DNA from: Bacteroidota bacterium
Lineage (GTDB): Bacteria > Bacteroidota > Bacteroidia > Chitinophagales > Chitinophagaceae
NCBI GenBank assembly: GCA_018266455.1
Contig: JAFEAJ010000025.1
Location: forward strand, 224-61,973
Reading direction: 5' to 3'
DNA: 61,750 nucleotides
Of this stretch, positions 42,367 through 51,216 are shown piece after piece. Both the position numbers and the translations under genes were made by a program. Below the pieces are notes generated by a model. The model made no database searches. It was not told the origin of the DNA and saw only the letters and a program-made list of their open reading frames with translations. How positions within the stretch are numbered: position 1 is the first letter of the stretch; the number at the start of each line of letters is the position of its first letter.

Positions 42367-42747
42367 ATGCCTGAAAATGAAAGTTTGGGGTCGTTTTTTA
42401 ATACCAACAAAAGCCTTGCAAAAGAATACCTCGAAACCCGGCTGGAAATATTCCGGCTAAGTGCTGTTAGGATGGCCTCCAAATCAGCTGGCTACCTGGT
42501 TTGGCTGATCATCTCCCTTTTCCTGTTTTTTTTGATTTTTTTGTTTAGCGGGATCGCCCTCGGTTTTTGGCTTTCATCGTTTACCGGAAGCTTCGTATCG
42601 GGTTTCGGGCTGGTTGCCCTGTTGCTTATTTTACTTTTTGCAGTGCTTGCTTTTTTCAGGAAAACATTGTTCCTGGAACCGTTTATGAAGGTGGTCCTTG
42701 ACAGCGCCAGCGAGGAAATTGATGTGGGAGAAGAAACTGTTTCCTGA
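42367..42747 (+). CDS. Phage holin superfamily III-like small membrane protein
   Basis: The 126-residue protein has a hydrophilic helical N-terminus (about 1-40) and two strong membrane spans (about 42-68 and 76-98), followed by a charged tail. This matches the cellular family annotated as phage holin family protein (Holin-X/YqjD-like). Despite the name, there are no phage genes around it. Such genes are common in Bacteroidota next to a small YtxH/DUF-type gene and seem to be envelope-stress proteins. It is the first of three short genes on the plus strand. Confidence 0.75.
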   Translation: MPENESLGSFFNTNKSLAKEYLETRLEIFRLSAVRMASKSAGYLVWLIISLFLFFLIFLFSGIALGFWLSSFTGSFVSGFGLVALLLILLFAVLAFFRKTLFLEPFMKVVLDSASEEIDVGEETVS

Positions 42748-42812
42748 CCTGGTCCTTCACGTCCGCATGGGCTGACCATCATCAATCATTTCTATCAAAA
42801 AAACAAAGGCAC

Positions 42813-43130
42813 ATGGCTCCAAAAAAGTTCAAGAATATTCAGGCTTTAGAAAAAGAAATCCTAAGGCTCAAGATGCGGGCAAAACAACTGGAAGGCGAAT
42901 TTGATATTAACTGGCTGCACCTGCAGGAAAATTATATCCCTATGGCTTTGAACTCTGTATTGCCAAAAAAAATGAAGCACAAAGGAATAGCCGCGAACAT
43001 CATCAGCTTGTTCCTTGAACACGAAAGGTTCAGGAATACCATCATCATATTGGCAGAAGAGCTGATTGACCGTGCATCAGACGGAATTGAATTCTTATCT
43101 CAAAAACTAAAAAGAAAAAAAAATCAGTGA
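42813..43130 (+). CDS. Small hypothetical protein downstream of the holin-like gene
   Basis: A 105-residue Lys-rich protein without signal peptide or membrane segment. It has a helical N-terminal segment (NIQALEKEILRLKMRAKQLE), a middle part with NWLHLQENYIPMALNSVLPK and a highly basic end (KLKRKKNQ). The size and position, 65 bp after the holin-like gene on the same strand, suggest a partner that associates with the membrane protein. No family was recognised. Confidence 0.65.
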   Translation: MAPKKFKNIQALEKEILRLKMRAKQLEGEFDINWLHLQENYIPMALNSVLPKKMKHKGIAANIISLFLEHERFRNTIIILAEELIDRASDGIEFLSQKLKRKKNQ

Positions 43131-43170
43131 TTTTAAACAAGACCTTAACAACCCTGTTGTGCAATTGTAG

Positions 43171-43178
43171 TAATTTTG
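43171..43178 (+). promoter_or_regulatory. Candidate -7 box immediately before the DUF4834 gene
   Basis: TAATTTTG (perfect TAnnTTTG) is followed 7 nt later by the ATG at 43186, implying a very short leader. Confidence 0.4.
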
Positions 43179-43185
43179 AGCCATT

Positions 43186-43413
43186 ATGTTAGCAGAAGTA
43201 ATTTTTTACGCAATCGTAATTTATCTGATCTATAAAATCGTTTTTGATTTTATTGTGCCTGTTTCTCATGCCGGCAGGCAAATGAAACAGCAATTCCAGG
43301 ACATACATGAACACATGCAACAACGGGCAAACCATTCCCAGCCACAGCATAAAAAACAAAAATCAAAGGGAGCAGTGGGAGATTATATTGAATTTGAGGA
43401 AGTAAAGAAATAA
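43186..43413 (+). CDS. DUF4834 small membrane protein
   Basis: The 75-residue protein has one N-terminal membrane span (about residues 3-28), then a Gln/His/Lys-rich cytoplasmic tail ending in a conserved GDYIEFEEVK motif. That pattern is DUF4834, a small Bacteroidota family of unknown function. It ends 18 bp before the convergent HAD gene stop. Confidence 0.75.
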   Translation: MLAEVIFYAIVIYLIYKIVFDFIVPVSHAGRQMKQQFQDIHEHMQQRANHSQPQHKKQKSKGAVGDYIEFEEVKK

Positions 43414-43431
43414 GCCGAATGCAAAAAGCTT

Positions 43432-44067
43432 TTAGCTAAATGTTGCGTTCAGCTTAAACCCGATATCCAGGATTGTTTTCCCCGGTTCTATAAAATAACC
43501 TTGCAAACCTGCTTCATTCGCGCCTTCTACATTTACCAAAGCATCATCAACAAATAAGGTCTCTGAAGGGATTAATTTATTTTCATTCACTATGTGCAAA
43601 TAAGATGCTACATCAGGCTTTCGCATACCAAGTTCATTAGAATAATATGCTCTTTCAAAAAGCTCGTCGAGCGTTCCGCTTGCAAAGGTGCTATCAAAAA
43701 TCCGGCACACTGCTTTCATGTGCAACGCATTGGTATTGCTAAAAAGAAAAAGCCTATAATGGCACTTGAGCCGTTTTAGCAATTCCACTCTTTCTTTGGG
43801 AAAATCGAGGAGCAATGCGTCCCATGCACGGATAATCACCTCATCCGGAACGTTAAGATTGCCTAAGCTCCTGAGGTTATCAATAAATTCCTGGTCGCTT
43901 ATTTTTCCAATCTCATATTCTTTAAAAAAAGAAGCTGCGAAACCATGGCCGAAATATTTTGCAAAATCCTTTGCCCCTAAATCTACAAATGCTTTTTCAG
44001 TGAGCTTATTATCCAGGTTAATAAGCACTCCCCCCAAATCGAAGATGATGTTTTTTATTGCTTTCAT
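43432..44067 (-). CDS. HAD-IA family phosphatase (YihX-like)
   Basis: The 211-residue protein is a HAD-superfamily hydrolase with a C1 cap. Motif I is IIFDLGGVLINLD (about residues 7-19), motif II LFLFSNTNALH, the conserved Lys is in MRKPDVASY, and motif IV is LFVDDALVNVEGA. YihX-type members remove phosphate from sugar phosphates such as glucose-1-phosphate; the substrate here is unknown. ATG 44067 is taken: the alternative at 44127 adds 20 residues before motif I, and a -7 box lies only 4 nt from 44067. Confidence 0.88.
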   Translation of the reverse strand: MKAIKNIIFDLGGVLINLDNKLTEKAFVDLGAKDFAKYFGHGFAASFFKEYEIGKISDQEFIDNLRSLGNLNVPDEVIIRAWDALLLDFPKERVELLKRLKCHYRLFLFSNTNALHMKAVCRIFDSTFASGTLDELFERAYYSNELGMRKPDVASYLHIVNENKLIPSETLFVDDALVNVEGANEAGLQGYFIEPGKTILDIGFKLNATFS

Positions 44068-44071
44068 CGAA

Positions 44072-44079
44072 CAAATGTA
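44072..44079 (-). promoter_or_regulatory. Candidate -7 box immediately before the HAD-IA gene
   Basis: On the minus strand TACATTTG (perfect TAnnTTTG) is followed by TTCG and the ATG. A TTG lies 17 nt upstream of the box. A leaderless mRNA is predicted. Confidence 0.5.
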
Positions 44080-44256
44080 AGAGAAACCATGCCTTTCAAC
44101 TAGAAGCTGCGATTGGCCCCCGCCCAAAACACATCTTTATTGATGGGATTTAAGCCCATGTCCTGCAAGCTTCTCAAAAAGCACATGAATTTTATTTTGA
44201 AAATACTTTTTGCAGCCCTTAACAACGCGATGATTGCTTAAGGTTATTTTCTGCCA

Positions 44257-46527
44257 TCATTTTATCCAGCTTACTTTCACCTCCTTTACATCCCTGGAAT
44301 TACTTCCTACCATAATCACAAACTCACCTTGCTCCCAATCATATTTCAGGTCGCTGTTATAAAATTTCAAGTCATCCGTAGTAATAGTAAAAAAAACATC
44401 CTTTGATTCGCCTGCTTTTAAATACACCTTCTGAAAACCTTTCAATTCTTTAACCGGCCTGGTAATGCTGCCGACAAGGTCTCTTATATACAACTGCACA
44501 ACCTCTTTGCCGTCTCTGTCGCCATCGTTTTTAAGGGTAACCGTTGCCGTTAGTTTCTGGTTTCCCTTTAAAAAAGTACTGCTCAGTTTCAAATCACTAT
44601 AGGTAAAATGAGTGTAAGTTAACCCATACCCAAAAGGATAGACCGGGTCGTTGGAAACATCCAGGTAATTGGAGCGGAACTTCTGGAACCATTCGCCTTC
44701 CGGCAGGGGCCTGCCAGTGTTTTTTTGATTGTAATAAAGCGGCACCTGCCCGACATTTTGAGGCCATGTTGCCGTTAATTTTCCTGAAGGGTTTACCCTC
44801 CCGAACAATACGTCTGCAATTGCATGCCCGGCTTCAGTGCCACCAAACCATACATTTAATATCGCGGGCACATGATCGTTTTCCCATTTAATGGCAAGTG
44901 GCCTTCCGGTGAACAATACCAGCACCACAGGTTTCCCGGTTTTCAATAAAGCTTTCAGCAAATCTTCCTGCACATCAGGTATGCCGATCTCACTTCTGCT
45001 GCTGCTTTCCCCGGTCATTTCTGCCGACTCGCCCAGTGCGGCCACAATCACATCTGCCTGGTTTGCGGCATTCAGTGCTTCTTTCAGCATTTCTTCTGCG
45101 GGACGATGGTCTCGGTTCAATGTTTTCCCGAACACCGTTGCCCTTTCTTCAAATAAGCTGTCAGCAGATAAATTAGACCCCCTGGCATATAAAATTTTTA
45201 CATTATCGCCTGCAACATCTTTCAATCCCTGCATTACAGAAATTGATTTGTTAAAATTCGCAGCAACGCTCCATGTTCCAGTCATATTTGCCCTATTGTC
45301 TGCCAGTGGCCCAATTAATGCAATTGTTCCTGATTTTTTCAGGGGCAGAACATTATTTTGGTTTTTAAGCAGTACGAAACAATCTGCTGCAATTGCCCTT
45401 GCAGTTCTTCTGTTCCCATCTGTAAATATTTCTGTAGCCGCTCTTTTTTCATCGCAATATTTATAGGGATTAGCAAAGAGTCCCAGTTTATATTTTGCCT
45501 CCAATACCAGCCTGCAAGCATTATTGATTTCCTGCAGAGTAACCTTTCCTTCCTTCAAAGATTCTTTAAGTGTTGTCAAAAAACCTTCGCCGACCATATC
45601 CATGTCAACACCTGCTCTCAATGCCACAGCAGAAACTGTTTGCAAATCCCCCAGCCCATGAGCTATCATTTCATTAATGCCAGTATAATCGCTTACAACA
45701 AAACCTTTAAATCCCCAGCGTTTGCGCAATACCTCTGTCAACAAAAATTTATTGCCCGTTGCCGGAACTCCATCCACTTCATTAAAAGAGGCCATTAGGC
45801 TTCCAACTCCTGCATCAACTGCGGCTTTATAAGGCGGCAGGTATTCATTGAACATCCGCACCTTGCTCATATCAACTGTATTGTAATCGCGCCCCCCTTC
45901 TGCAGCGCCATATAACGCATAATGCTTTACGCAGGCCATAATACTGTTATTTTTGGATAGGTCGCTTTGGTAGCCCCTCACCATTGCTTTTGCAATTTGC
46001 GAACCGAGATAAGGGTCTTCTCCTGATCCTTCAGCAATGCGCCCCCATCGGGGGTCTCTGGAAATGTCCACCATCGGTGAAAAAGTCCAACAAATACCAT
46101 CAGCGCTCGCTTCTGTTGCTGCGATCCTTGCGCTTTTTTCAATTTCCTCCATATCCCAACTGCAGCTTAAGCCCAATGGTATGGGGAACACGGTTTCATA
46201 TCCATGGATAACATCCATTCCAAAAAGCAATGGGATCTTCAACCGGCTTTCTTCCACCGCAACCTCCTGAACAGCGCGGATTTTAGCAACAGATTTGATG
46301 TTGAACAAACCGCCTACTTTCCCATCTTTGATTTTTTTCCCGATATCTGAACTGTTAGCCTGGCCGGTAGTAATATCTCCTGCAGCAGGCAAATTAAGCT
46401 GTCCCAATTTCTCATCAAGTGTCATTTTGCTCATCAGGTTGTTGATGTAAGCATTCATTTTTGCATCCTGCGCATGCAATGCTACTGCTGCAAAAAGCAG
46501 TGCCACAATTATTTCAATTTTTCTCAT
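44257..46527 (-). CDS. bglX: Periplasmic GH3 beta-glucosidase (BglX-like)
   Basis: This exo-acting glycosidase releases glucose from the non-reducing end of beta-glucosides. The 756-residue protein has a signal peptide (ending LHAQ), the GH3 TIM barrel with LLFGMDVIHGYETVFPIPLGL and the catalytic-nucleophile segment GFVVSDYTGI (about residues 275-284), the alpha/beta sandwich domain with AALGESAEMTGES containing the likely acid/base Glu, and a C-terminal fibronectin III-like domain. In Bacteroidota, GH3 enzymes encoded beside GH144 genes have been shown to act on sophoro-oligosaccharides. It is the last gene of the minus-strand polysaccharide utilisation string, 186 bp after the SGNH gene. 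Confidence 0.94.
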   Translation of the reverse strand: MRKIEIIVALLFAAVALHAQDAKMNAYINNLMSKMTLDEKLGQLNLPAAGDITTGQANSSDIGKKIKDGKVGGLFNIKSVAKIRAVQEVAVEESRLKIPLLFGMDVIHGYETVFPIPLGLSCSWDMEEIEKSARIAATEASADGICWTFSPMVDISRDPRWGRIAEGSGEDPYLGSQIAKAMVRGYQSDLSKNNSIMACVKHYALYGAAEGGRDYNTVDMSKVRMFNEYLPPYKAAVDAGVGSLMASFNEVDGVPATGNKFLLTEVLRKRWGFKGFVVSDYTGINEMIAHGLGDLQTVSAVALRAGVDMDMVGEGFLTTLKESLKEGKVTLQEINNACRLVLEAKYKLGLFANPYKYCDEKRAATEIFTDGNRRTARAIAADCFVLLKNQNNVLPLKKSGTIALIGPLADNRANMTGTWSVAANFNKSISVMQGLKDVAGDNVKILYARGSNLSADSLFEERATVFGKTLNRDHRPAEEMLKEALNAANQADVIVAALGESAEMTGESSSRSEIGIPDVQEDLLKALLKTGKPVVLVLFTGRPLAIKWENDHVPAILNVWFGGTEAGHAIADVLFGRVNPSGKLTATWPQNVGQVPLYYNQKNTGRPLPEGEWFQKFRSNYLDVSNDPVYPFGYGLTYTHFTYSDLKLSSTFLKGNQKLTATVTLKNDGDRDGKEVVQLYIRDLVGSITRPVKELKGFQKVYLKAGESKDVFFTITTDDLKFYNSDLKYDWEQGEFVIMVGSNSRDVKEVKVSWIK

Positions 46528-46713
46528 TTGGTATAATTTGAGTTTCTATTTTAAAATGCGAATTGCCCGAATTTTCATAATTTATATTTACGGATACCTG
46601 TTGCCGTTGATATTTATTTTATTTCTCCATTCTGAAAACCGGGCTGCAGCAAACAGTCTTTGGTTATTCACATAGGCCATCATCATGATTATTTTCAAAA
46701 TCTCAGTTTAAGC

Positions 46714-47373
46714 TCATTTCTCTAAAACAGGCTCAATGGCTTTTTTCCAAATGGCATATCCATTCGCATTCATGTGCAGGCTGTCCTGCATAAATATTGA
46801 TGATAAAGGTTTCCCGCTTTCGTCAAGCATCAAATGATATACGTCAACAAAAGCTGTGTTTTTTTGCTTAGCCAAAAAATCCCTAATTGTCCTGTTCCCC
46901 ACAACTTCTTTAGTCATCAGCTTGGCACGTGAAGGGCTGGGTTTTACTGAAATAAACACAATGCTAGTAGCTGGCAGCTTTTTCCTGATTATCCAAAACA
47001 GCTTTTTGAAACGTGCCACAACGGTTCTTGCAGATATTGTATCGCTCGAGGCAAAATCATTGTCGCCACAATAAATAACTACCTGTTTTGGCTGATAGGG
47101 GAAAATAATATCTTTTGCATAGTAAATCACATCTGGTAGCGTAGAACCTCCAAAACCGCGGTTGATGATCGGGTAACCGGGAAAATAATCCTGGATATCC
47201 GTCCATTTAGTGAATGATGAGCTGCCAACAAACAAAATAGCATGTTGCATCGGCGGAACGATGCTGTCTTGCTTTTTGAAATTTTCAATGTCTGCTTTAA
47301 ACGGCTGCGCATTAAGGTTTAAAAAACCAATAGCCAACAGCAGTACCTGGCAAAAAAATTTTCGGGTTATCAT
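46714..47373 (-). CDS. Secreted SGNH/GDSL hydrolase
   Basis: The 219-residue protein has a signal peptide (about residues 1-20, ending LNLNAQ) and the SGNH fold. Block I is ILFVGSSSFTKW with the nucleophile Ser, block II includes NRGFGGSTLPD, block III CGDNDFAS provides the Asn, and block V is DSLHMNANGYAIW with the catalytic Asp and His. It is probably a carbohydrate esterase that removes acetyl groups from the glycan handled by the neighbours (inference). ATG 47373 is preferred over 47388. It starts 22 bp after the NagB-like stop, so it is in the same operon. Confidence 0.87.
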   Translation of the reverse strand: MITRKFFCQVLLLAIGFLNLNAQPFKADIENFKKQDSIVPPMQHAILFVGSSSFTKWTDIQDYFPGYPIINRGFGGSTLPDVIYYAKDIIFPYQPKQVVIYCGDNDFASSDTISARTVVARFKKLFWIIRKKLPATSIVFISVKPSPSRAKLMTKEVVGNRTIRDFLAKQKNTAFVDVYHLMLDESGKPLSSIFMQDSLHMNANGYAIWKKAIEPVLEK

Positions 47374-47395
47374 AAAAATCATTTGCAATTTATTT

Positions 47396-48118
47396 TTAAA
47401 TCAACAAAGCTGCTTCTTTATCAACATAAAAAAAACCATTTGAGTGCTTTCGCATAATGCTTGCAGGCATATCTTCTGAAACGGGTTCTTTTAATGCCTT
47501 ATGGATAATTTGTGCTTTATTTTTTCCATTAGCAATAAGAATTGCTTTGTTGGCCTTCATCAAATGCCCAAGCCCCAGGGTAATGCCTTTTGAAAGATGC
47601 GTTTTTTGAGGGAAGTATTTTTGCCCTACTGATTTTGTGGTTTCGTCCAAATCGGTCACATGCGATAATAAACGGAATGATGTCCCCGGTTCATTGAAAC
47701 CAATATGGCCGTTCATGCCAATGCCCACAATCATCAGGTCAATACCTCCTTTAGCTGCAATTGTCTTATCCATTTTTTTACATTCCTCGCTCCAATTTTT
47801 GGCAAATGCATCGAACAAAAAAATTTGTTGTTCAGGTATTTTTAATGGATCAAAGAAATGATGGTAAAAGAAATAACTGCAACTGCCCGGGTTTTCTTTT
47901 CCGATACCCACCCACTCATCGAGCCCAATAAAAACGCATTTTGAAAAATCCGTTTCTTGCTGTTGTGCATTTTTTACAATCCACTGGCAGGTGCCCAGCG
48001 GGGTGCTCCCTGATGGCAAACAAATTACGGCATGTGGTTTTTCTTTTACCAGGTTTATCACTTCGCTTGCCGTTGCCTGTGAAAGCGAATCGTAATCATC
48101 AAAAATTCTTACTCTCAT
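47396..48118 (-). CDS. NagB-family 6-phosphosugar deaminase/isomerase
   Basis: The 240-residue cytoplasmic protein belongs to the glucosamine-6-phosphate deaminase family. It shows CLPSGSTPLGTC (phosphate loop), FIGLDEWVGIGKENPGSCSYF, IVGIGMNGHIGFNEPGTS (catalytic His, Glu) and TLGLGHLMKANKAILIA. The usual Asp before the active His is Asn (MNGH), a variant also found in Bacillus NagB. The sequence resembles the group named galactosamine-6-phosphate isomerase in Bacteroidota, so glucosamine versus galactosamine is left open. The GH43 stop is 41 bp upstream. It is the only intracellular sugar-metabolism gene in the cluster. Confidence 0.85.
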   Translation of the reverse strand: MRVRIFDDYDSLSQATASEVINLVKEKPHAVICLPSGSTPLGTCQWIVKNAQQQETDFSKCVFIGLDEWVGIGKENPGSCSYFFYHHFFDPLKIPEQQIFLFDAFAKNWSEECKKMDKTIAAKGGIDLMIVGIGMNGHIGFNEPGTSFRLLSHVTDLDETTKSVGQKYFPQKTHLSKGITLGLGHLMKANKAILIANGKNKAQIIHKALKEPVSEDMPASIMRKHSNGFFYVDKEAALLI

Positions 48119-48159
48119 CAGAAGATGTTTCAGTTGATTTTTGTTTTGCCAAATAAGCA

Positions 48160-49956
48160 TTATTCTGCATTTATGGTCTTCGTCCTTTTCGAAACACCGC
48201 TCTCATTTATTGCTTCAATGGAAAAATAATATGTTTTCAATTTGTCCATTGTCTTCAGCCAATAATCGTTTGCATCATGCACCATAATGCAATTGTACAA
48301 TTTATCCGGCGCAGTTCCATAATAAATGTTATACGCATAAGCATCGGTTTGTGGCCTCCATTTCAACCATGCGCTGCGCTTGTCCTTCTCAGTGCGCAGC
48401 ACAATAAAATCCTGCACAGCCCCAGGTTTTGCCCCGTTGCCATTGCCAAAAATGCGCAAACCGCTTAATGCAAATTTGCCAGTGGGCATGTGTATGTTCT
48501 CCAGTTTTATAAACCTTGCCTGCACAGGGTTTGCAAGCTCAATATAATCGTGTGGCACGTCTGTTTTATTTTTGCTTTTATCTGCCAACATCTTCCACTT
48601 CTTTCCATCTGGTGAATAATATAAAATGTATTGATGATATTGACCGTTGAATTTGCCAAGGCGATTGCTGTCCACATCCTGGTCTGCGTAATTGATTTGG
48701 ACAGCATTTACCGTAGAAATATTTCCGAGATCAGATTCTATCCATTCGCCTTTGTTTCCCGAGGCGGCGCTCCAATAGGTTCTAATGTTTTCATCGTTGG
48801 CATTGTTAGGACTGTAAGCGCCAAGAGTTGAAGAGGCGCGTATTGGTTTTTTATAATTCAACAACATCCAACCTGAGAAGCCAGCGCCATATTCATGTTT
48901 CGCAGAAGACGGCAGGTAATGAGGGTAATCGCCAAAAGCCGTGTTGCACCACATCACTTCATCTTTATCAAATCCTGCGGGCCAGGTGCCGAGCCTTCTT
49001 TCAAAATTATTTTTTATGGCGATGGTAATGGTGCTGATGTGCCAGTAGTTGCCATAATCATCCTGATAAGTGGAGCCATGCCCTGCGCCTCTTGCAAAGC
49101 CGCCGGGCTTCATGCTCAGCGGATCAGATTGGGGAACAAAAGGCCCAAGTGGGCTGCTGCCCACAAGCACGCCGTCTGCATATCCGCTGAACTCTGTTCC
49201 CGGAGCGCCATATTGCAAATAATATTTCCCGTTGTGTTTTGTCATCCATGCGCCTTCAATAAACGGGTCCAGGAAAGTATTGTCCAGGTGCTCGCCAAAG
49301 CGTTGCCAGCCATAGCGCCAGTCTTCGAGGAAATACATTTCTTTTCTTGTGCCAATGGGCTGCATCGTTTTCCTGTTCAGCTCGATCCCATAAATGGGGT
49401 AACGGTTGCTGCTGCCATTGTACATATAAAATTTTCCATCATCATCAGTAAAAAAATCCGGGTCCCAGCCGCCTATTGCAAACGAATCAACCAGCGGTTT
49501 CCATTCATTTGCTTTCGGGTCAGTGCTCATCCATATTGTGAAGTTTGTAGTATAGGTTGACCCGAACACCAGCATGGTATCGCCGATAATGCCCACTGCG
49601 GGGGCGCACAATTCATCATAGCCTGAATTCCAAGGGCGCAGAAATTTTTTTGAAATAAAGTTCCAATGCAGCATGTCGCTGCTCCACCAATAGCCCCACT
49701 GGTTGGTCGAGAATAAATAATAATCGCCTTTATAATTCACGATTACCGGGTCGGCAGTAGCGCGGTGCCTCCCCCATTCAGAAAAATTTGGAATGGGGGT
49801 ATAGCCATAATCGATGTTGATTGGATTGCAATATGTTTTTTGCTGCGCGTAAGAAGTTGCCATTAACAAACAGGCGCTTAATAGCAGCAATATTGATGAC
49901 TGGATACCGCCAAATGGAAGCGCATGCTTAGGCTTAGGCACTGAAACGTCTATCAT
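48160..49956 (-). CDS. Secreted GH43-type glycosidase with discoidin and Fn3-like domains
   Basis: The 598-residue protein has a signal peptide (about residues 1-38, ending SYAQQ) and a five-bladed GH43-like propeller (about 40-350). The catalytic residues can be placed: the base Asp in ATADPVIVNYKGDYYLF, the modulating Asp in GGWDPDFFTDDDGKFYMY and the acid Glu in PFIEGAWMTKHNGKYYLQY. A discoidin/F5-8C-type domain follows (about 370-500), then a short Fn3-like segment. GH43 covers arabinosidases, xylosidases and galactosidases; the linkage is unknown. It is encoded between the oxidoreductase and the NagB-like gene with 39-41 bp gaps. Confidence 0.87.
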   Translation of the reverse strand: MIDVSVPKPKHALPFGGIQSSILLLLSACLLMATSYAQQKTYCNPINIDYGYTPIPNFSEWGRHRATADPVIVNYKGDYYLFSTNQWGYWWSSDMLHWNFISKKFLRPWNSGYDELCAPAVGIIGDTMLVFGSTYTTNFTIWMSTDPKANEWKPLVDSFAIGGWDPDFFTDDDGKFYMYNGSSNRYPIYGIELNRKTMQPIGTRKEMYFLEDWRYGWQRFGEHLDNTFLDPFIEGAWMTKHNGKYYLQYGAPGTEFSGYADGVLVGSSPLGPFVPQSDPLSMKPGGFARGAGHGSTYQDDYGNYWHISTITIAIKNNFERRLGTWPAGFDKDEVMWCNTAFGDYPHYLPSSAKHEYGAGFSGWMLLNYKKPIRASSTLGAYSPNNANDENIRTYWSAASGNKGEWIESDLGNISTVNAVQINYADQDVDSNRLGKFNGQYHQYILYYSPDGKKWKMLADKSKNKTDVPHDYIELANPVQARFIKLENIHMPTGKFALSGLRIFGNGNGAKPGAVQDFIVLRTEKDKRSAWLKWRPQTDAYAYNIYYGTAPDKLYNCIMVHDANDYWLKTMDKLKTYYFSIEAINESGVSKRTKTINAE

Positions 49957-49995
49957 GGTTTGTTCAATTTCTTGAATAATAATTAAGCGGCTTTT

Positions 49996-51162
49996 TTAAG
50001 CCATCGGCCATTTGAATGTTGATTGCAGCATGATTTTTTTTCCGGTTGCAGATGATTCTCTTGCAGCTTCAATAATTTCCAGCACATGCAAAGCATGTTC
50101 AACATTTATTCTCGGCTCTGTTCCATTTACAATACTTTCTCCTGTAACTCTTGCCCCTTCCTGCCACTCATAACCACCTTTGTCAGTTGATAATAGCTTT
50201 GCGGGTTCGGTCCAGGAATTATCGAGCACTACACCGTTTGTTTCCCAATCGTAGCCAATCAACCGCATGTTCGCTTTATCTCCGTAAACCTGGATCGAAT
50301 GAAGAGATTGTGTTCCTGCCTCATGGCCATGCGGATCGAAATAGTTGAAGCCGCACATTACATGGCTGATAATCCCTTTGTCATGTTCCAGCAACAAATG
50401 GGCATTATCTTCTGCTTCCACTTTTATTTTTCCTTTGTCATCAACAGTGCGCTCGGGATTCACAATGCTTGTCATGGCCATTATTGCTTTTGCAGGGCCA
50501 AGCAAGCCTGTTAATGTTGCCATATTATATACTCCAAGATCAGGCATGCTGCCACCTCCCTTTTCATAGAAAAAAGCGCTCCATGTGGGGCCGGTGTGCC
50601 CATATTGGCCGTGGGCAGATGCAATTCTTCCCAGTGTTCCGGCCTGTATGGTTTTGCTCATGAATTCAAATTGCGGGCTGTTTACTACTGCAGGCGCGCC
50701 CCACAAACGAAGATTTTTACTTCTTGCCAAACTTAATAAGGCCTTTCCTGCTGCGTATGTATTTGCCATTGGTTTTTCGCTCCACACATGTTTGCCTGCC
50801 ATTAGCGCCTTCCTGTTCAGGTCTTCGTGCGCCTGCATATCCGTCAGGGTAACCATCATGTCAAAAGGCACACCGGCAAGCATGGCTTCCACATTAGGGT
50901 ACGTGTGCGCATTAACGTTATATTGCCTATTTTGCGCCAATGCCCTGTCATACTTAATATCGCACAGGCTTACCACTTCAATCAACTTACTGGAAAGCAG
51001 TTGAGGCAAATACCTGTTGCTCACGCTGCCGCAGCCAATTACAGCTACTTTTAATTTTTTTTGAGGAATGCTTTTTGCCCAACTTTCTAATGAGGATATT
51101 AGAACAGCGGCACCGGCTGAAGCGGTGTATTGCAAAAATTTTTTCCTTGACAAGTTTTGCAT
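49996..51162 (-). CDS. Gfo/Idh/MocA family oxidoreductase with export signal
   Basis: The 388-residue protein is an NAD(P)-dependent sugar oxidoreductase-like protein. The Rossmann motif is AVIGCGSVSNRYLPQLL (about residues 40-56), and the catalytic-site EKP (WSEKPMANT) follows at about 125-133. The N-terminus SRKKFLQYTASAGAAVL looks like a Tat-type or anchor signal as in many Bacteroidota family members, so it is probably periplasmic. In such clusters these enzymes, some retaining a bound cofactor, can act as glycosidases or epimerases. It is in the gene string with 39-54 bp gaps on either side. Confidence 0.88.
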   Translation of the reverse strand: MQNLSRKKFLQYTASAGAAVLISSLESWAKSIPQKKLKVAVIGCGSVSNRYLPQLLSSKLIEVVSLCDIKYDRALAQNRQYNVNAHTYPNVEAMLAGVPFDMMVTLTDMQAHEDLNRKALMAGKHVWSEKPMANTYAAGKALLSLARSKNLRLWGAPAVVNSPQFEFMSKTIQAGTLGRIASAHGQYGHTGPTWSAFFYEKGGGSMPDLGVYNMATLTGLLGPAKAIMAMTSIVNPERTVDDKGKIKVEAEDNAHLLLEHDKGIISHVMCGFNYFDPHGHEAGTQSLHSIQVYGDKANMRLIGYDWETNGVVLDNSWTEPAKLLSTDKGGYEWQEGARVTGESIVNGTEPRINVEHALHVLEIIEAARESSATGKKIMLQSTFKWPMA

Positions 51163-51216
51163 TGTATTTGTTTTATTTTAAAATATTAACTTCATCAACA
51201 TATCAACCCGGCCAGC

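Noticed and set aside
42367..42747. Prophage indicated by a holin-like gene
   Set aside because: The holin-like family is a normal cellular membrane family in Bacteroidota, and no other phage gene is nearby.
46588..46686. 32-codon frame between the SGNH and GH3 genes
   Set aside because: It has no recognisable motif, is very short and has no independent support; it may be only a leader of the GH3 gene.
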